This document shows positions 1 to 9,943 of a stretch of 64,000 bases of DNA, one piece after another. Origin of the DNA: Isochrysis galbana (taxonomy: Eukaryota; Haptophyta; Isochrysidales; Isochrysidaceae); contig CM030938.1 of the NCBI GenBank assembly GCA_018136815.1, forward strand, positions 2,563,915 through 2,627,914. Reading direction: 5' to 3'. Both the position numbers and the translations under genes were made by a program. Under the pieces are notes generated by a model. That model made no database searches, was not told the DNA's origin, and saw only the letters and a list, made by a program, of their open reading frames with translations. Position 1 is the first letter of the stretch. Each line of letters starts with the position of its first letter.

Positions 1-1345
1 GCGGGGCTCCCGAAGGAGCACGTACAGATATTGCATGGAGACCGCCTTGTCACTGATTCCGCTGCGCGCCCCTCTGCACTGGAGATTGGGGCCACTCATT
101 CGCGATGTGCGCATCGCAAGCCGTATCACGTGGTGCTGACTGCCGCCTCCGGGACGTATCAAGAATGGCAAACTCGCATCGCCTACTATCACTACCGCAA
201 GTTGAAGGTGCGTCCCCACCCCTGATTGGAGCGCGCTGTGCCACTCGCGGCGGTCGGCACGCTTCGTCTCCTCTCGTCCACGCATGACACCTCCGTGAAT
301 GTGCAGGAGAGAGCTCCATGCTCAGATCTGGGCGGCTTCACGCGGCTGCTCTCTACACCGGGGGGCTTACCTGATGGGCTCACAGACGAGATACCGACAA
401 TCATCACCAAGCAGCTTGGCTCAGGCCAATGTGACACCTGTGACCACGGATTTGTGGTGAATCGGCGTGCAGTCCTTTATCTCCACCAATTCTTGACGCC
501 CCATGCAAGTAGTACTTTGGGACGCTCGCGCGGACTAAAATTCCTGCTTATTGCCGCACTCATTGCAGGTGATGAATCGGCCGTGGTCTCTCAAGCAGCT
601 GGCAGCGTCTCCAGAGTGGACTTCGCGCATCACGGAAGAGTACATTTTCGTGATGGAGACAGATCATTTGTTGCTCAAGCCGCCGCCTAACACAGCCACC
701 CCTACCTCGCCTGTGGCGTTCGGCTTCTACTACATGACGTATAAGTATGACCCTCCAAAGTTGCGCCCAGTGGTCAAGCGCTGGTTCGATCCCGACAATG
801 TTGACCCCGTCGGGCCTTCCCCGCTGATCATCCACAAAGCTCAACTGGCATCACTCCTCGATCCGTTCTGGCAGCTCAGTCTGGAGCTGAAACGTGATAA
901 GGAGGCGAACGTTGCTTTTGGGTGGGTACTCGAAATGTGGGCTTGGGCGCTGGCTGCGGCACGAGCAGGTGTAAAGCATCAGGTACGTCCCTCCCGTGAT
1001 CGCATGCTGCGCATCCTTCTCTCAATTGCTGAGGCGCTGAGATCACGCGTCAATGAGCTGGTCGCGGTCCTCCGCTTGGTTTAGGTCCTCAAAACATTCC
1101 AGGCGGAGCCAGGCGGCGTAGGGATCAATGAGCTGAACCTTTACTACATTTATCACTACACATTCGACCTTGACGTCGCCGGCTGGAAATGGTCAAAGCG
1201 AGTCTTTATGGGCTCGTATCCGCCGAAACTCAGCGACCCGCCTCAAAGAGGGCCGCGTCAATCGATCCGCACCTTTGTCTCCATGGTGAACGAGGCCATC
1301 GACTCATTCGGGAACACGTGGAGGCCCGGACCGAAGCCAAGATGA
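1..1345 (+). CDS. Hydroxyproline O-arabinosyltransferase-like protein (GT95 type), 5' end outside the window
   Basis: Four exons can be joined in phase: 1-207, 307-456, 569-982 and 1085-1345, all with GT-AG introns of about 86-112 bases. Together they give the last 333 residues. The first exon holds the HVVLTAASGTYQEWQ stretch, the second LGGFTR and DEIPT, the third NRPW, the ETDH acceptor-site acidic motif, PVGPSPLIIHK and FGWVLEMWAW, and the last a YIYHYTF segment. These match, in order, plant hydroxyproline arabinosyltransferases and the related serine galactosyltransferases. Members of that family are Golgi type II membrane enzymes that add the first sugar to hydroxyproline or serine of extracellular glycoproteins. 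The N-terminal anchor would lie upstream of the window. The exact acceptor cannot be told from sequence; the family assignment is strong. Confidence 0.85.
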
Positions 1346-1830
1346 GGATGAGCACACGGTGAGACCTGAATGGACACCAAATGATTTTGGTATTGTAAGG
1401 ACGGATGTCACAGCTCAATCTCTTCCACTGTTTCATCGCGGGCGAATCAGATCCCTATGAGGCCACCGCCGCCACACCATGTCCCTGAGGCTACGGGATA
1501 GGAGAGCTCAAAGACTTCGAAAATTTGCAAATCTTTACCACCCATTTTGTGCCATGCGGCGGCTGCGTCCGTGGTGTGCTACATCCTTGCCCTCCGGGTC
1601 GAGTAAACCCCACCTCTATCGCCTCTCCCAACGGAAGGTGCACGAACGCGAAGGCTACCAATAGACCCGCCAAAGGCCTAGGGCGGTCAAACAGGGGCTT
1701 CTTAACTATGAATAAGGGTGCTTGGGCTGCATTTTTTGACCGTGGCGTGATGCCCAATAAAAAACTTCCAGGGGAGCCTCCTGCATCTTCGCCGAGAAAT
1801 GGTGCGATTAGCAAATAAGTTTATACTTGG
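1346..1830. other. Intergenic region after the HPAT-like gene
   Basis: This is the probable 3' untranslated and spacer region. I see no convincing gene, only short out-of-phase open frames. Confidence 0.5.
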
Positions 1831-2150
1831 TTGACCATTGGGGGGGGCACGAGCCCCCCCCCTCTCCACTCCTCCCCCGCCATGGGGGAGGAAAGAAGGT
1901 GCAACTCGAGGTTCCCTTTTTTTGTCCACCCCCCCGTCTATTTAGGTATACAATTTGTATTGATCTCTAACTTAGCCCCTAGCTTGGACGTAGACCCACG
2001 GCCGCTCCACTCGCGGGGCACCCTAGAGCACTCCAACTTGGACGATCGTCCCGCCCTTGTTGAAGAATGCAACCCTCTTCCGCCTTCACCTTATTCCATC
2101 ATCCGCCCCTTCCGCCTTCTCGCTTGGACAGAATGAGCGGCACTTTTTTT
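1831..2150 (+). repeat. Dispersed repeat fragments
   Basis: A GGGGGGGCACGAGCCCC palindrome followed by CTCCACTCCTCCCC recurs at 52555-52610 in a similar form. The stretch from about 2000 to 2075, containing CCAACTTGGACGATCGTCCC and TTGAAGAATGCAACC, recurs at 2675-2725. These are debris of at least two repeat families. No gene is seen. Confidence 0.6.
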
Positions 2151-2167
2151 CTAAGACGTATAACAGA

Positions 2168-2640
2168 ATGACTCCTCACGAAAATGTCTGCGTAAATGTC
2201 TATGTCTATTTGTCAGTTTGCTTCTCTAAGTTATGTTTAATCGCAATAGAATTAATTAAAGACAACCTACTTCAAGCAAAGAATGAACACATCAATGAAA
2301 CAATTGTTCAAATTGAACATATTAAGACTTGCATCATCAACATATACTAAACATCATTTGAATAAGGTGCAGTCCATAAAAGTACCCGAGTGAGCACTGA
2401 CGTTCAGGAAAATATTTTCTAAGACATATACTACTCCCGAAGAAGCCTCAATGTATTTGTCAGTTTGCATCAGTAAGCTAGGTAACATCATGCAAAGATT
2501 CATTATAAAAAGAAGATAACTTCACCGATGCAGATTCTATAGCTTTTGAAAATAATCTAATTCTTAGGATTCAAAAATTAAGAAATCTTGCAGAAAGAGT
2601 AGCATCACTGAAAGATGACGATTGGAGAGATTAGTTGAGT
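2168..2640 (+). pseudogene. Two adjacent copies of an AT-rich small-ORF family (LSVCISKL family)
   Basis: The first copy (2168-2350) is an intact 60-codon frame starting MTPHE and containing LSVCFSKL. The second (about 2425-2640) reads TPEEASMYLSVCISKL, then hits a stop, and its remaining homology (RNLAERVAS) is in another frame. A third member is at 56018-56266 on the minus strand and shares MTPH, LCISKL and FLAERSDS. The copies are far richer in A+T than the host genes. The function is unknown; parts of transposons or of an integrated foreign element are both possible. Confidence 0.55.
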
Positions 2641-2664
2641 ATAGACTAATTTGAGAAGGTGACT

Positions 2665-2905
2665 TTCCTTGCAGTGCCACTCCAACTTGGACGATCGTCC
2701 CGCCCTTGTTGAAGAATGCAACCATGCCCACTGCCCTTGTTGAAGAATGCAACCATGCCCGCTGCCCGAGTTGAAGAATGCAACCACGTGGGGAAAGGGG
2801 GAGGGGGTTGCTAGGGGTTAATTAAGGTTGGATGGAAGGGAGGTTCACAAGCACACTGCCTCACGCCGCACGTGTAGCGGAGATTTTTAAGAAGGTTTTT
2901 TTATT
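2665..2905 (+). mobile_element. 36-bp tandem repeats plus the 3' end of a 5'-truncated retroelement
   Basis: At 2700-2790 the unit TGTTGAAGAATGCAACC recurs three times in about 36-base steps. From about 2795 to 2905 the sequence matches the 3' end of the intact element at 31616-32647: GGGGGTTGCTAGGG, then GGGAGGTTCAC, then CTGCCTCACGCCGCAC, ending in a T tract. This is therefore a 5'-truncated copy in the plus orientation. Confidence 0.65.
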
Positions 2906-3197
2906 ATTATGGATAAGGTGCTGTCCATAAATAAGATGACCTCGCCTTTTCGCCGCCACTCACGCACGCCCGCGCCCGCACCCTCTCCCCAATACCAATA
3001 CTGCGATACTGCGAGGCGACCCCATGCGCTTCAGGACCTTGCGCCATATACCTCTTCGCGGCACTGGCGTTGAGGTAAATGTTTTCTTGGGCATATACTA
3101 AAATGCCTACTTGTTGCGTTGCGGGGAGCGCCCGAGCGCTCTCCATGCCCTGCGACACGTTCTATTCTTAGAACGTGTAACGTGTGTCGGAGCGAAG

Positions 3198-3220
3198 CTC
3201 GTTTCCTCTTTGGAAACGAG
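3198..3220. repeat. Perfect 9-bp hairpin
   Basis: CTCGTTTCC, loop TCTTT, GGAAACGAG. An outer GCGA/TCGC pair could extend the stem across a small bulge. The same hairpin occurs at 35925-35947 at an equivalent place in a related element. Confidence 0.8.
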
Positions 3221-3808
3221 TCGCGAGGGCGCACCGGCGGCTAGCGCGGCGCACGGTTCATCCGGGGAGCCCGGAACAGGCTCATCGGGAGAACGGCTCC
3301 CCGCCAGCTCAATGGGGCGAGGGATATAAATCAAACAAAAAAAAACATCTGAAGATTCTGGGCTACACACCTACTACTGACTGGGACTGGTCTCCCTTCT
3401 CTACTTGCATCGCCCTTACTTCCCTCCCTCCACCTCTTCCCCTGCCCCCCTTCTTTCCTTTTTCTTCGGTTTCCGGGGTCCGGCCTTGGTGCGCTACCTA
3501 AGGCCTGGTTCGGAGTGCGGGGGCCGGGCAGGCCTGCTGTGTCTTCTCTCTTGGCGTTCGCGTCTGCCTTCGCTCGCGCCTGTTGTGACAGTGGCGCCGG
3601 GTCGGCTGCGTCTCTGGTGTTGACCTTGTTCTACGTTTTGTTGGCTTATTCGTCTTTGTTTTGTTGCTCCTTGGTTTCCTCGACAGCGTGTGCTATCCTC
3701 AGCTTTGTGGCTAGATTTACTAGTTCCTTGCTGGGTTTGAGCCCGCCGTTGTCGTTCATACTGAAAACGGGCCTCAAGTCGCTTATGTCTATCCGTTTTT
3801 TGGGTTGT

Positions 3809-4966
3809 CTACCCATGCCCGCTTGGGCGGTTCTTGCCGCGTCGGTCTCGTTTGCGAAGTGAGGCGTCTTTGAACGCGCTCGCCAGTGCCTTGTTGGAGG
3901 CCCGCGGGATCTCTTTGAATTTCTCGTCGAGAGTTTGATACTTGACCGCGATCGGGCAGGGGATACCTGCCTTGCGAAAGTCCGCCACGTCCTTGAATTC
4001 TTCGCGGAATTGATTGGCGCAGTCCGCCGTGACGAGAATCTCCCAAGGGCCGGAGGCGCTCTTAGACAAGAATTCGGGCTCGAGGTCTACGCCCTCCAAC
4101 TTGTTGAGGTGTGCGACGATCGCGCCTAGGACCTCTTCGTCCTTGGCCTTATGTCCCTTCTCGTACGCCGTGAAGGTGATTATGATCTTGTGGGAGTCTG
4201 GAAATTCGGCTTCCTCCTCGGGCTCTGGCTCTAGGTCTTCGTCGAGTAGGGCCACCTGTGTGACCGGGGCGGGGGGCGGGGTTAGCCTCGCGTACGTTCT
4301 CGTATCCCTAGCGTCCATATGGCCCAATGTTGCCATTGTGTGGTCGCCCCCTTCCGAGGGATATGTGTGGCTTGTGCTTTGTGGTGGCCCTCTCTCAAGG
4401 TGGTGGTTGTTGTGGTAGGCCTCCTGGGCCTGTGCCGCTTGCGTCAATCGCGCGCCTGGGGCGCGCTCGTCTGCTTGGCCTTCGGCTTCGGCGGCGCTGG
4501 AGAGTACCCCTCTTGTGTTGCCTCTCCTTTTGCTCTTGTGCCCCTTGCTGGGGGACCTAGTCTGCTCTTTGTCCAACTCCTTGTTTTGATGCGGCATTCC
4601 CCCATGGGGGTTCTGCTGTAGATGGTGCCGGGCCGGCCCCTCGCGCCGGAGCGCGAGGGTGGTACTGCGGCTGTGTAGGGTCCCGGCCCGGAGGCCTTCC
4701 CTTTGGAAGCGTCCCACTGGTGTGGGGTGGCTGGTGTGGCTGTGTGTTGTGTAGGGGGTGTGCTGCATGATGGCTGCTGCCAGCATGGCGGCCTTGTTCG
4801 TGGCGTTCGCGGTGGTTCGCGGGCGTGGCAGGCTGGCTCCTGTGCCCACCTGGCTGGGAGGGTCGTCCTGACGCGGTCGCTTCGGCGACAGCGGCGTGTC
4901 ACTCAAGCCTTCGTCCATCTCGGCGAGGGCAGCGGCAGCGAGGGAGGGCGGCGGCGCGCGCTCCAT
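3809..4966 (-). CDS. ORF1-like protein of the LINE insertion (385 aa)
   Basis: The frame starts MERAPPPSL 24 bases after the element's 5' end. The first two thirds are low-complexity, rich in Pro, Arg, Ser and His. An acidic patch (LEPEPEEEAEF) follows, then a folded-looking domain starting HKIIITFTAYEKG. This order, a basic disordered N terminus plus a compact C-terminal domain, fits a nucleic-acid-binding ORF1 or Gag-like protein. The start MERAP is shared with the ORFs at 31643 (MERAP) and 60702 on the minus strand (MKRAP). There is no zinc knuckle, nuclease or polymerase domain. The assignment as an element protein is firm; the molecular role is inferred. Confidence 0.65.
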   Translation of the reverse strand: MERAPPPSLAAAALAEMDEGLSDTPLSPKRPRQDDPPSQVGTGASLPRPRTTANATNKAAMLAAAIMQHTPYTTHSHTSHPTPVGRFQREGLRAGTLHSRSTTLALRREGPARHHLQQNPHGGMPHQNKELDKEQTRSPSKGHKSKRRGNTRGVLSSAAEAEGQADERAPGARLTQAAQAQEAYHNNHHLERGPPQSTSHTYPSEGGDHTMATLGHMDARDTRTYARLTPPPAPVTQVALLDEDLEPEPEEEAEFPDSHKIIITFTAYEKGHKAKDEEVLGAIVAHLNKLEGVDLEPEFLSKSASGPWEILVTADCANQFREEFKDVADFRKAGIPCPIAVKYQTLDEKFKEIPRASNKALASAFKDASLRKRDRRGKNRPSGHG

Positions 4967-4970
4967 GACC

Positions 4971-4988
4971 CTATCAGTTTACTGATAG
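4971..4988. repeat. 5'-terminal hairpin of the LINE-like element
   Basis: CTATCAGT TT ACTGATAG is a perfect inverted repeat two bases inside the target duplication and four bases from the ATG (minus strand). The equivalents at 31619-31638 and 60707-60724 have different sequences but the same layout. Confidence 0.8.
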
Positions 4989-5369
4989 TTGGATATAAAT
5001 CAAACAAAAGACTCGAATACCCGCTGGCCGAGGAATACGCAATAGAAGGAAACACGCCGCTCGATAAAACGGGAGTGGTACATTTGACGAGAGCCCTACA
5101 AAAGACGAGCAACAAGCGACAGCGCCCGGAATCTCCAGATTTTTGTTTTCAGGTTCCTCATTCATCGGTGGAAGTGCGGCGGTCAGCTGCTCAACGCTCA
5201 ACTCTCAACTTTGGATTCAGGCCAAGGAGGCCGCGTCATTACGTATCGCGGAGGCAGTCGCCGAGGACCGAGGATGCAGGAGAAAGGATGACGAAGAGGG
5301 TGAAGCGCTGCACTGGTGTTTAAGTGTGGCTTTAAAAATGTATGTAAGTAATGTTAAATATGTGATGTT

Positions 5370-5473
5370 AAAACTAAATGATTTTATTATGGCAAGCTAA
5401 CTATTATAAATTAACCATGGACATTTGATCGCTCAACCAACAGAGTCTATCTGATATTCGACGGAACGCGACC
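5370..5473. mobile_element. End of a DNA transposon of the GTTCCGTC family
   Basis: GGACATTTGATCGCTCAA followed after about 30 bases by GACGGAACGCGACCTTA matches the termini seen at 28,480-28,545, 53,325-53,400 and 60,610-60,670. The piece abuts the 3' end of the ankyrin gene. A matching left end was not found nearby. Confidence 0.5.
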
Positions 5474-6934
5474 TTAGACAAGAGGGACGTGTTGCACCTC
5501 CAAGCAGCAAGCAAGGATACGCCGGAGCATCACGGGGGCTCCGCAAAAGCCTGGCCCCGTGTGCTCAGGGTCAAAGGCACCTGCCGAGTGAAGCTCAAGA
5601 TACTGCTGCACAAACATACGCTCAGCCTCCGCGCGCAACACGTCTGCGCCGATGCACTCATTCACGAAAAGCGACATCACAAGGTTTTCCGGACTAAGCT
5701 GCCCCGCAAGTGACAACTCAGCCAGACGGCGGAGTGATGGCACTCGCGCACCTCCTGTTCTATAACTGCCCCTTCCGGCCGAAGAGGTCGCCGAGTTGAG
5801 GTCCATCGGCCCCATCCCATCTACGTCTCTAGCGGTGTGGTGCCACCGAAGCGGGTGAGGAGTCACCGCAAAGGGATGGTAGTCAGCACCACGTAAGTGC
5901 AGCAAGTTAGCACCCAACCCCATGGCGCGCAATTCGCGCACGCCAACGAAGGCGCCGGCTTCCACGAGAAGCGCGATTGTCTCAATCAAATTGATTAAGC
6001 TCTCTTGGCAGGATGCTGAGGTATCACTTCCAGACCGGTCATGGGCAGCGTTGCTCGGCTGCGGGGCGACGAGACTCCAAACCCCGCAAAGATTCGCCCG
6101 GCGGGCTGCAAAGCCAGCAAGAGCGACAGAAATGCACCCGTGACCTTGCCCGGTGCGTGCGCACGCGCTCGCTTTGGCATGGAGCAACAACTGCACTGTC
6201 TCAGGGGCAGCTCGTCTGCTCGCGGAGAGAATAGGCCGCTCGAGGGATTTTGTGACAGAATGCACATCCGCACCATTTGAGAGGAGCAGTGTGACGCACT
6301 CACAGCCTCGCTGGAAGTCCTCGCAGCCGGCGGCGCAGTGCAGCGGGGTGCGCAGCTCCTTATCTCGTGCGGAGATGAGTTGTGGCGCACGAGTAAGAAC
6401 CAGCTCGGAGCAGCTGACGCAGCCTGCGGCGCAGCAAAGGTGCAGTGGGCCCTGGCCATCAACCTTGCGTCGCACTTTGTCCAAACGCGAGCCTGCCTTT
6501 ACCAGCATGGCCACGGCCTCGCAGTCCGTCTCGCGTGTGTGCTCACAGCACAGCAGCACCGGCGTCGCGCCGCTGCGAGCGCGCATGGCAAGCAGTTTGG
6601 GCGCCCTGTGCACCAGCAGCTGCAGCGTGCGCAGCGCGCCCGCCTCACAAACGGCGTGAAGTAGCGTCTTCTTGTCGCCGACTCCGTGCTCTGTCCCGTT
6701 GCGGCAGCGGGAGCCGGGCAGCGGGCAGCGGAGCAGCGGCTGTGCATCAGCTCGCGCCAGGAGCCAGACCACTGACTGCACGTCGTCCTGGAGCGCGGCG
6801 GCGAGCAGCGGGTGGCACGCTGGCTGACGAGCGAGACTCGTCTCCTCATCTGGGTGCCCGCCCGACGACGACGCGCCCAGTGACGGCGCAGCGACGGCCG
6901 CATAGTGCCGAGGCGATCTCTGCTCGTGCACCAT
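5474..6934 (-). CDS. Ankyrin-repeat protein (486 aa), single exon
   Basis: Ankyrin units run from about residue 80 to 330. Clear copies include LLHAVCEAGALRTLQLLV, GPLHLCCAAG...ELVLTRAPQLIS, TPLHCAAGCEDFQRG...LLLSNGADV and LIETIALLVEAGAFVGVREL. The N-terminal 45 residues are polar and probably disordered. The C-terminal 130 residues, including LAELSLAGQLSPENLVMSLF, are helical-looking without a domain I recognise. It is probably a protein-protein adaptor. The start at 6934 is the first ATG of the frame. Opposite-strand frames are shadows. Confidence 0.8.
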   Translation of the reverse strand: MVHEQRSPRHYAAVAAPSLGASSSGGHPDEETSLARQPACHPLLAAALQDDVQSVVWLLARADAQPLLRCPLPGSRCRNGTEHGVGDKKTLLHAVCEAGALRTLQLLVHRAPKLLAMRARSGATPVLLCCEHTRETDCEAVAMLVKAGSRLDKVRRKVDGQGPLHLCCAAGCVSCSELVLTRAPQLISARDKELRTPLHCAAGCEDFQRGCECVTLLLSNGADVHSVTKSLERPILSASRRAAPETVQLLLHAKASACARTGQGHGCISVALAGFAARRANLCGVWSLVAPQPSNAAHDRSGSDTSASCQESLINLIETIALLVEAGAFVGVRELRAMGLGANLLHLRGADYHPFAVTPHPLRWHHTARDVDGMGPMDLNSATSSAGRGSYRTGGARVPSLRRLAELSLAGQLSPENLVMSLFVNECIGADVLRAEAERMFVQQYLELHSAGAFDPEHTGPGFCGAPVMLRRILACCLEVQHVPLV

Positions 6935-7019
6935 CGTAGCCCGGTCACACGCAATGAGGTGCGGTAGGGCACCATCTACATTCTAGGTAGGGTATTGTGT
7001 AGACTTAAGTGAGTTCTTT

Positions 7020-7100
7020 TATATATGTTACCCCCCAGGAGCCAACGCCCCCCAGGAGCTCTCGGGGGCCCCCAGGAGCTATCGGGGGGAAATTTTAGAG
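7020..7100. repeat. CCCCCAGGAGCT palindromic repeat block
   Basis: GTTACCCCCCAGGAGCCAAC is followed by two near-palindromes of the form CCCCCAGGAGCTMTCGGGGG. An inverted, longer version lies at 56,810-56,985, so this is a dispersed repeat family with strong secondary-structure potential. Confidence 0.6.
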
Positions 7101-7435
7101 GGTTTTTGCAGCGACTCCACGGGGACTCAAGAGTGGCCGAGTCAACAGGCTTGATTCCCCGTTGAGTCGCTGTTGGGTCGCTCTTGCAAAAGACCAAATC
7201 AGACGGCGGAGACCCAACAGAGGGCTCCTCAACCAATCTCGCGCCGCCAGAGCGCGCTGGCCAGCGATGCCCACCCAGCCCTTCACGGCGCGAGAGCTGG
7301 AGGACTGCAGACTGGCCATGTTTCTGGCGCTGGAGGAGCGGAGAGGCAGGGCGCGCAAGAGGGCTCGCGACGGGCCGGACGCCGCCACAGATGACTTCTG
7401 GGAACTCGCCTTTATGGCGGTGGCAGCGGAGGTGC

Positions 7436-8116
7436 TCATGCGGACGACGCGGCGAAGGGCGTCGGTGAACTCCCCCATGATGCGTCGGAATAAACTTCAA
7501 TGTCCGGACGGTTGCCGTTGAATTTAATCCCCAGATGCCTAGTGTTGTGAAGGTAGGCTAGCGCGCCGAGGGCGGCGGAATGATTCGACGGACTGGGATC
7601 ATGCATAAATTGACAAAGGAAGCTCGAGACGAATGAGATGTCAGGCCTCGTGCAATTAGCAACCCAAAGTATGCATCCCATGAGGGATAAGAATGGCTTA
7701 TCGCGCATGGCAGCTCGTTCCTCATCGTTGTTAGCGCCGTTCATCTTCATAAATCCCTCAACATCGGAGGAGCGAACGGGAACCGAGTAGGGTTGAGAAG
7801 ACGTTGATAGAAATTTCTACGATGCGGTTTGGATATAGTTGTCTTGATTGATGGTCATTGTTTTGTTGTCGTAGTCCCTGGTGAGGCTCATGCCGCAGAA
7901 GAGCGATGGCGGCTTAGGGGCGCTACAAGCAAAACGAGCGGTGTATTGTTGGATGAAGGAGTCGAGTTGGGTTCCGCCGCTTTTGGTTCGAGGATACCCG
8001 ATGAGCAGATTGTCGACGTAGAGTCCGATCTTAATTAGAATGCCATCGAGGGTACGCTTGAAGATATTGGGCTCGGCTGGACAGCGAATGAATCCTTCGG
8101 CCCACATCGCCGTCAT
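7436..8116 (-). pseudogene. Copia-type Pol fragment (reverse transcriptase to RNase H)
   Basis: The upstream piece (8116-7817) contains WAEGFIRCPAEPNIF and the catalytic box IGLYVDNLLIG, a variant of the usual YVDD. After a break, the piece at 7750-7436 contains PFLSLMGCILWVANCTRPDI, LGALAYLHNTRHLGI and YSDASWGS, the typical copia connection and RNase H start. The two parts are in different frames and no integrase is present. This is a dead fragment of an LTR retrotransposon. Confidence 0.8.
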
Positions 8117-8149
8117 TCCGTCCCACCCCGACCCGTCTCTCCTCGAAGC

Positions 8150-8870
8150 GGACGCGCTCCTCGACGTCTACCTCGACGAGTGTTCCCCGCCCGGCACCAA
8201 ATGAAGGCAAACGACCTTGGCCAGCGAGGCGAGCGTGGGAGAGGCAGGGGGGGCCAGGGGCTGAGCCCGAGCCTCCACTGCCCCCTAAGCTGCCCTTGCT
8301 GGCCCTCTGGGAGCCCCCAAAGGACCTCTGAGAGCAGGCCATGGCGCGCCGCATGGCGACGCCCCGCAGGGAGAGAGACTGAGGAGAATGGAGAGAGGGA
8401 GAGGGGGGGATTTGCACACACCCCGATGGAGTGCGGTGAGAAACATGAAACAGGCCCCGTTTGCGTCAGCAAACGGGTAGGGGACGGCTGGCGATAGGAG
8501 GGAGAGAGAAGGGAGTGACTCAAGGTCGAGGAGAGTACCCTGAGGGTGGCGCAGGTTACTCGAGTCGCAGTCATTTATTTCTCGAGGATTGCTCACGGCG
8601 CGAGCTGGTAAGGGTCGTTCTTCTTTGGTGACGAGAGTCTCCCCCCCCCCCCCCGGTGCTTTTTCCCGGAGAGTCGTCCGACGTAGGTCGGTCCGCCTCA
8701 ATGGGGTTTCCCTCATTTTAACTTGTGGGGAGTTAGAATGGGAGCCGGGGGCCTGCGATTGGGGAGATTTGAAGGGGTGCATAGGTGTATGTGTCTGTGG
8801 CATCAGCACGCCTCAAGGAGTACGGGCAGGTGCACTGAGGGCTGTCGTGTTAGTGCCGGGCTAGTGAGAG
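8150..8870 (+). repeat. Repeat copy A of a dispersed element
   Basis: This is closely similar and in the same orientation to 17,540-18,035. Shared blocks are GCGAGGCGAGCGTGGGAGAG, CTGAGAGCAGG, TTTATTTCTCGAG, CACGGCGCGAGCTG, a run of about 14 C and GACGTAGGTCGGTCCGCC. Shorter relatives are at 24,480-24,530 (plus) and 24,770-24,905 (minus). No intact gene is in the repeat; the open frames here are by-products. Confidence 0.75.
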
Positions 8871-8975
8871 TAGTGGTACTAATGCTCAGTTAGATTATTA
8901 TCAAAGCAGATTACTCTCTTCCGGTTGCTATCCATTGCGACAACTCAGCAACAACCGCCTCGATAAAGAATCCTC

Positions 8976-9272
8976 GTGTCACAGCTGGTGTCACGGCTTG
9001 TACTCGTCACTACGAAAATTGGCTTTGTTTGGTTTGGCCGCAAGCAATTTCTGCTCGATCTTGTCTCTACTCCTTCGTGGCTGTCGACCAACAACCAAAT
9101 TGCCGACATGATGACTAAGGCTGAGACTAAGGCTCTAGAAAAAGGGAAGTTCGTTTCGTTCCGCAACAAGCAACAAGTCGCTCGGATCATTTTAGCGACT
9201 TGTCGCGCTTCCGCATGTCCCACCGGTCAACCTGCAAACTCTCTTAGAGAGTTGTCAGGCCTCATGCCGTAG
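8976..9272 (+). pseudogene. Copia-type RNase H C-terminal fragment
   Basis: The frame contains STPSWLSTNNQIADMMTKAE, the conserved end of copia polyproteins, and is followed by a polypurine tract (9411-9425, GATGGGGGAG) and an LTR. Only the 3' end of the element remains, in the opposite orientation to the copia fragment at 7.4-8.1 kb. Confidence 0.75.
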
Positions 9273-9425
9273 TGGAGCCATTACGCCTTTATCGGCCTAA
9301 TGAGAATCCTTCGTCGGCCTATGCGTCATCTCGCTTGAGCTCGATTCAGTCCTGACGTATGCTTGTACTTTCATTGGGAATGACGTCGGATGGGAAATAG
9401 GGATTCGCCTTTGGCGATGGGGGAG

Positions 9426-9602
9426 TGTCAGGGTTTTCTTGTTGTCCTAGTTTAATCCTAGTGCTGAGGGACTTTTCCTCATCGGCAACGGAGCCCCTCC
9501 CCCGCGATGGGGGCATGGCTCGTCCGCTGTATGTGGCTAGAGAGGCTAGGGAGGCTAGTCAACAAGACCTCTTACAAGACTACAATTTCTAACGCCCTGA
9601 CA
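9426..9602 (+). mobile_element. Copia 3' LTR (177 bp)
   Basis: It begins TGTCAGGG and ends CCCTGACA, an eight-base inverted terminal repeat with TG...CA ends, right after a polypurine tract. Related LTRs are at 40,999-41,179, about 29,046-29,215, a fragment at 45,478-45,535, about 47,285-47,340 and a minus-strand piece at 21,345-21,398. Confidence 0.85.
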
Positions 9603-9943
9603 CTATCTACGGCTATACTCAACTACAGTAGTAGTATGCACTATGCTAGCCGCTCACAGCTGCTCCCGCGTAGTAGCCGCGCGGGAGCGAGCGAGGGGGA
9701 CGGAGTACCGCGCGCTCTCTCATCGCCAACTCTCCCCCGTCCGGCTTGTTGCTCTCTTCCTCCTCCTCCCTCTCCTTCCCTTCCTTTCTCACCCCCTCGC
9801 CCCCCCCCTCTCTTTCACCCACCTCGCCCCTTGCCTCTCTCTCTCTCTCCGCTCTCGTGCTCACAGCACTTGGCTGCGCCCGCCCCCCCCTTCCTCCCCC
9901 CCCTTTCTGCTTGGTGCACCCCTCTCAACGCCCTCGCCTGGAA

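Larger units (their letters stand above)
3322..5009 (-). mobile_element. LINE-like retroelement with 19-bp target-site duplications
   Basis: The direct repeats GGATATAAATCAAACAAAA lie at 3322-3340 and 4991-5009 and bracket an element of about 1,650 bases at 3341-4990. Sense is the minus strand. Its 5' end is a hairpin (4971-4988) followed by four bases and the ORF start at 4966. Its 3' end reads GGGCTACACACC... in complement and stops in CAGATG plus a T tract. The long target duplication and the tail are hallmarks of target-primed reverse transcription. No reverse transcriptase is encoded, so this copy depends on an enzyme supplied elsewhere. Confidence 0.85.
3182..5150 (+). pseudogene. Older retroelement ORF split by a LINE insertion
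   Basis: The left part (3184-3340) and right part (from 4991) flank a 1.65-kb insertion. The left part shares VGAKLVSSLETSREGAPA and a perfect hairpin (3198-3220) with the element at 35.8 kb. Taking out the insertion and one target duplication leaves a frame that runs on into RLEYPLAEEYAIEGNT. This resembles the C-terminal part of the AWRYI-family proteins at 31643 and 36000. It was a dead or domesticated element before the LINE landed. Confidence 0.55.

Noticed and set aside
9746-9943. N-terminal extension of the giant protein
   Set aside because: These codons are a C/T-rich low-complexity tract read as Ser/Leu/Pro. The first ATG with ordinary coding composition after it is at 9944.
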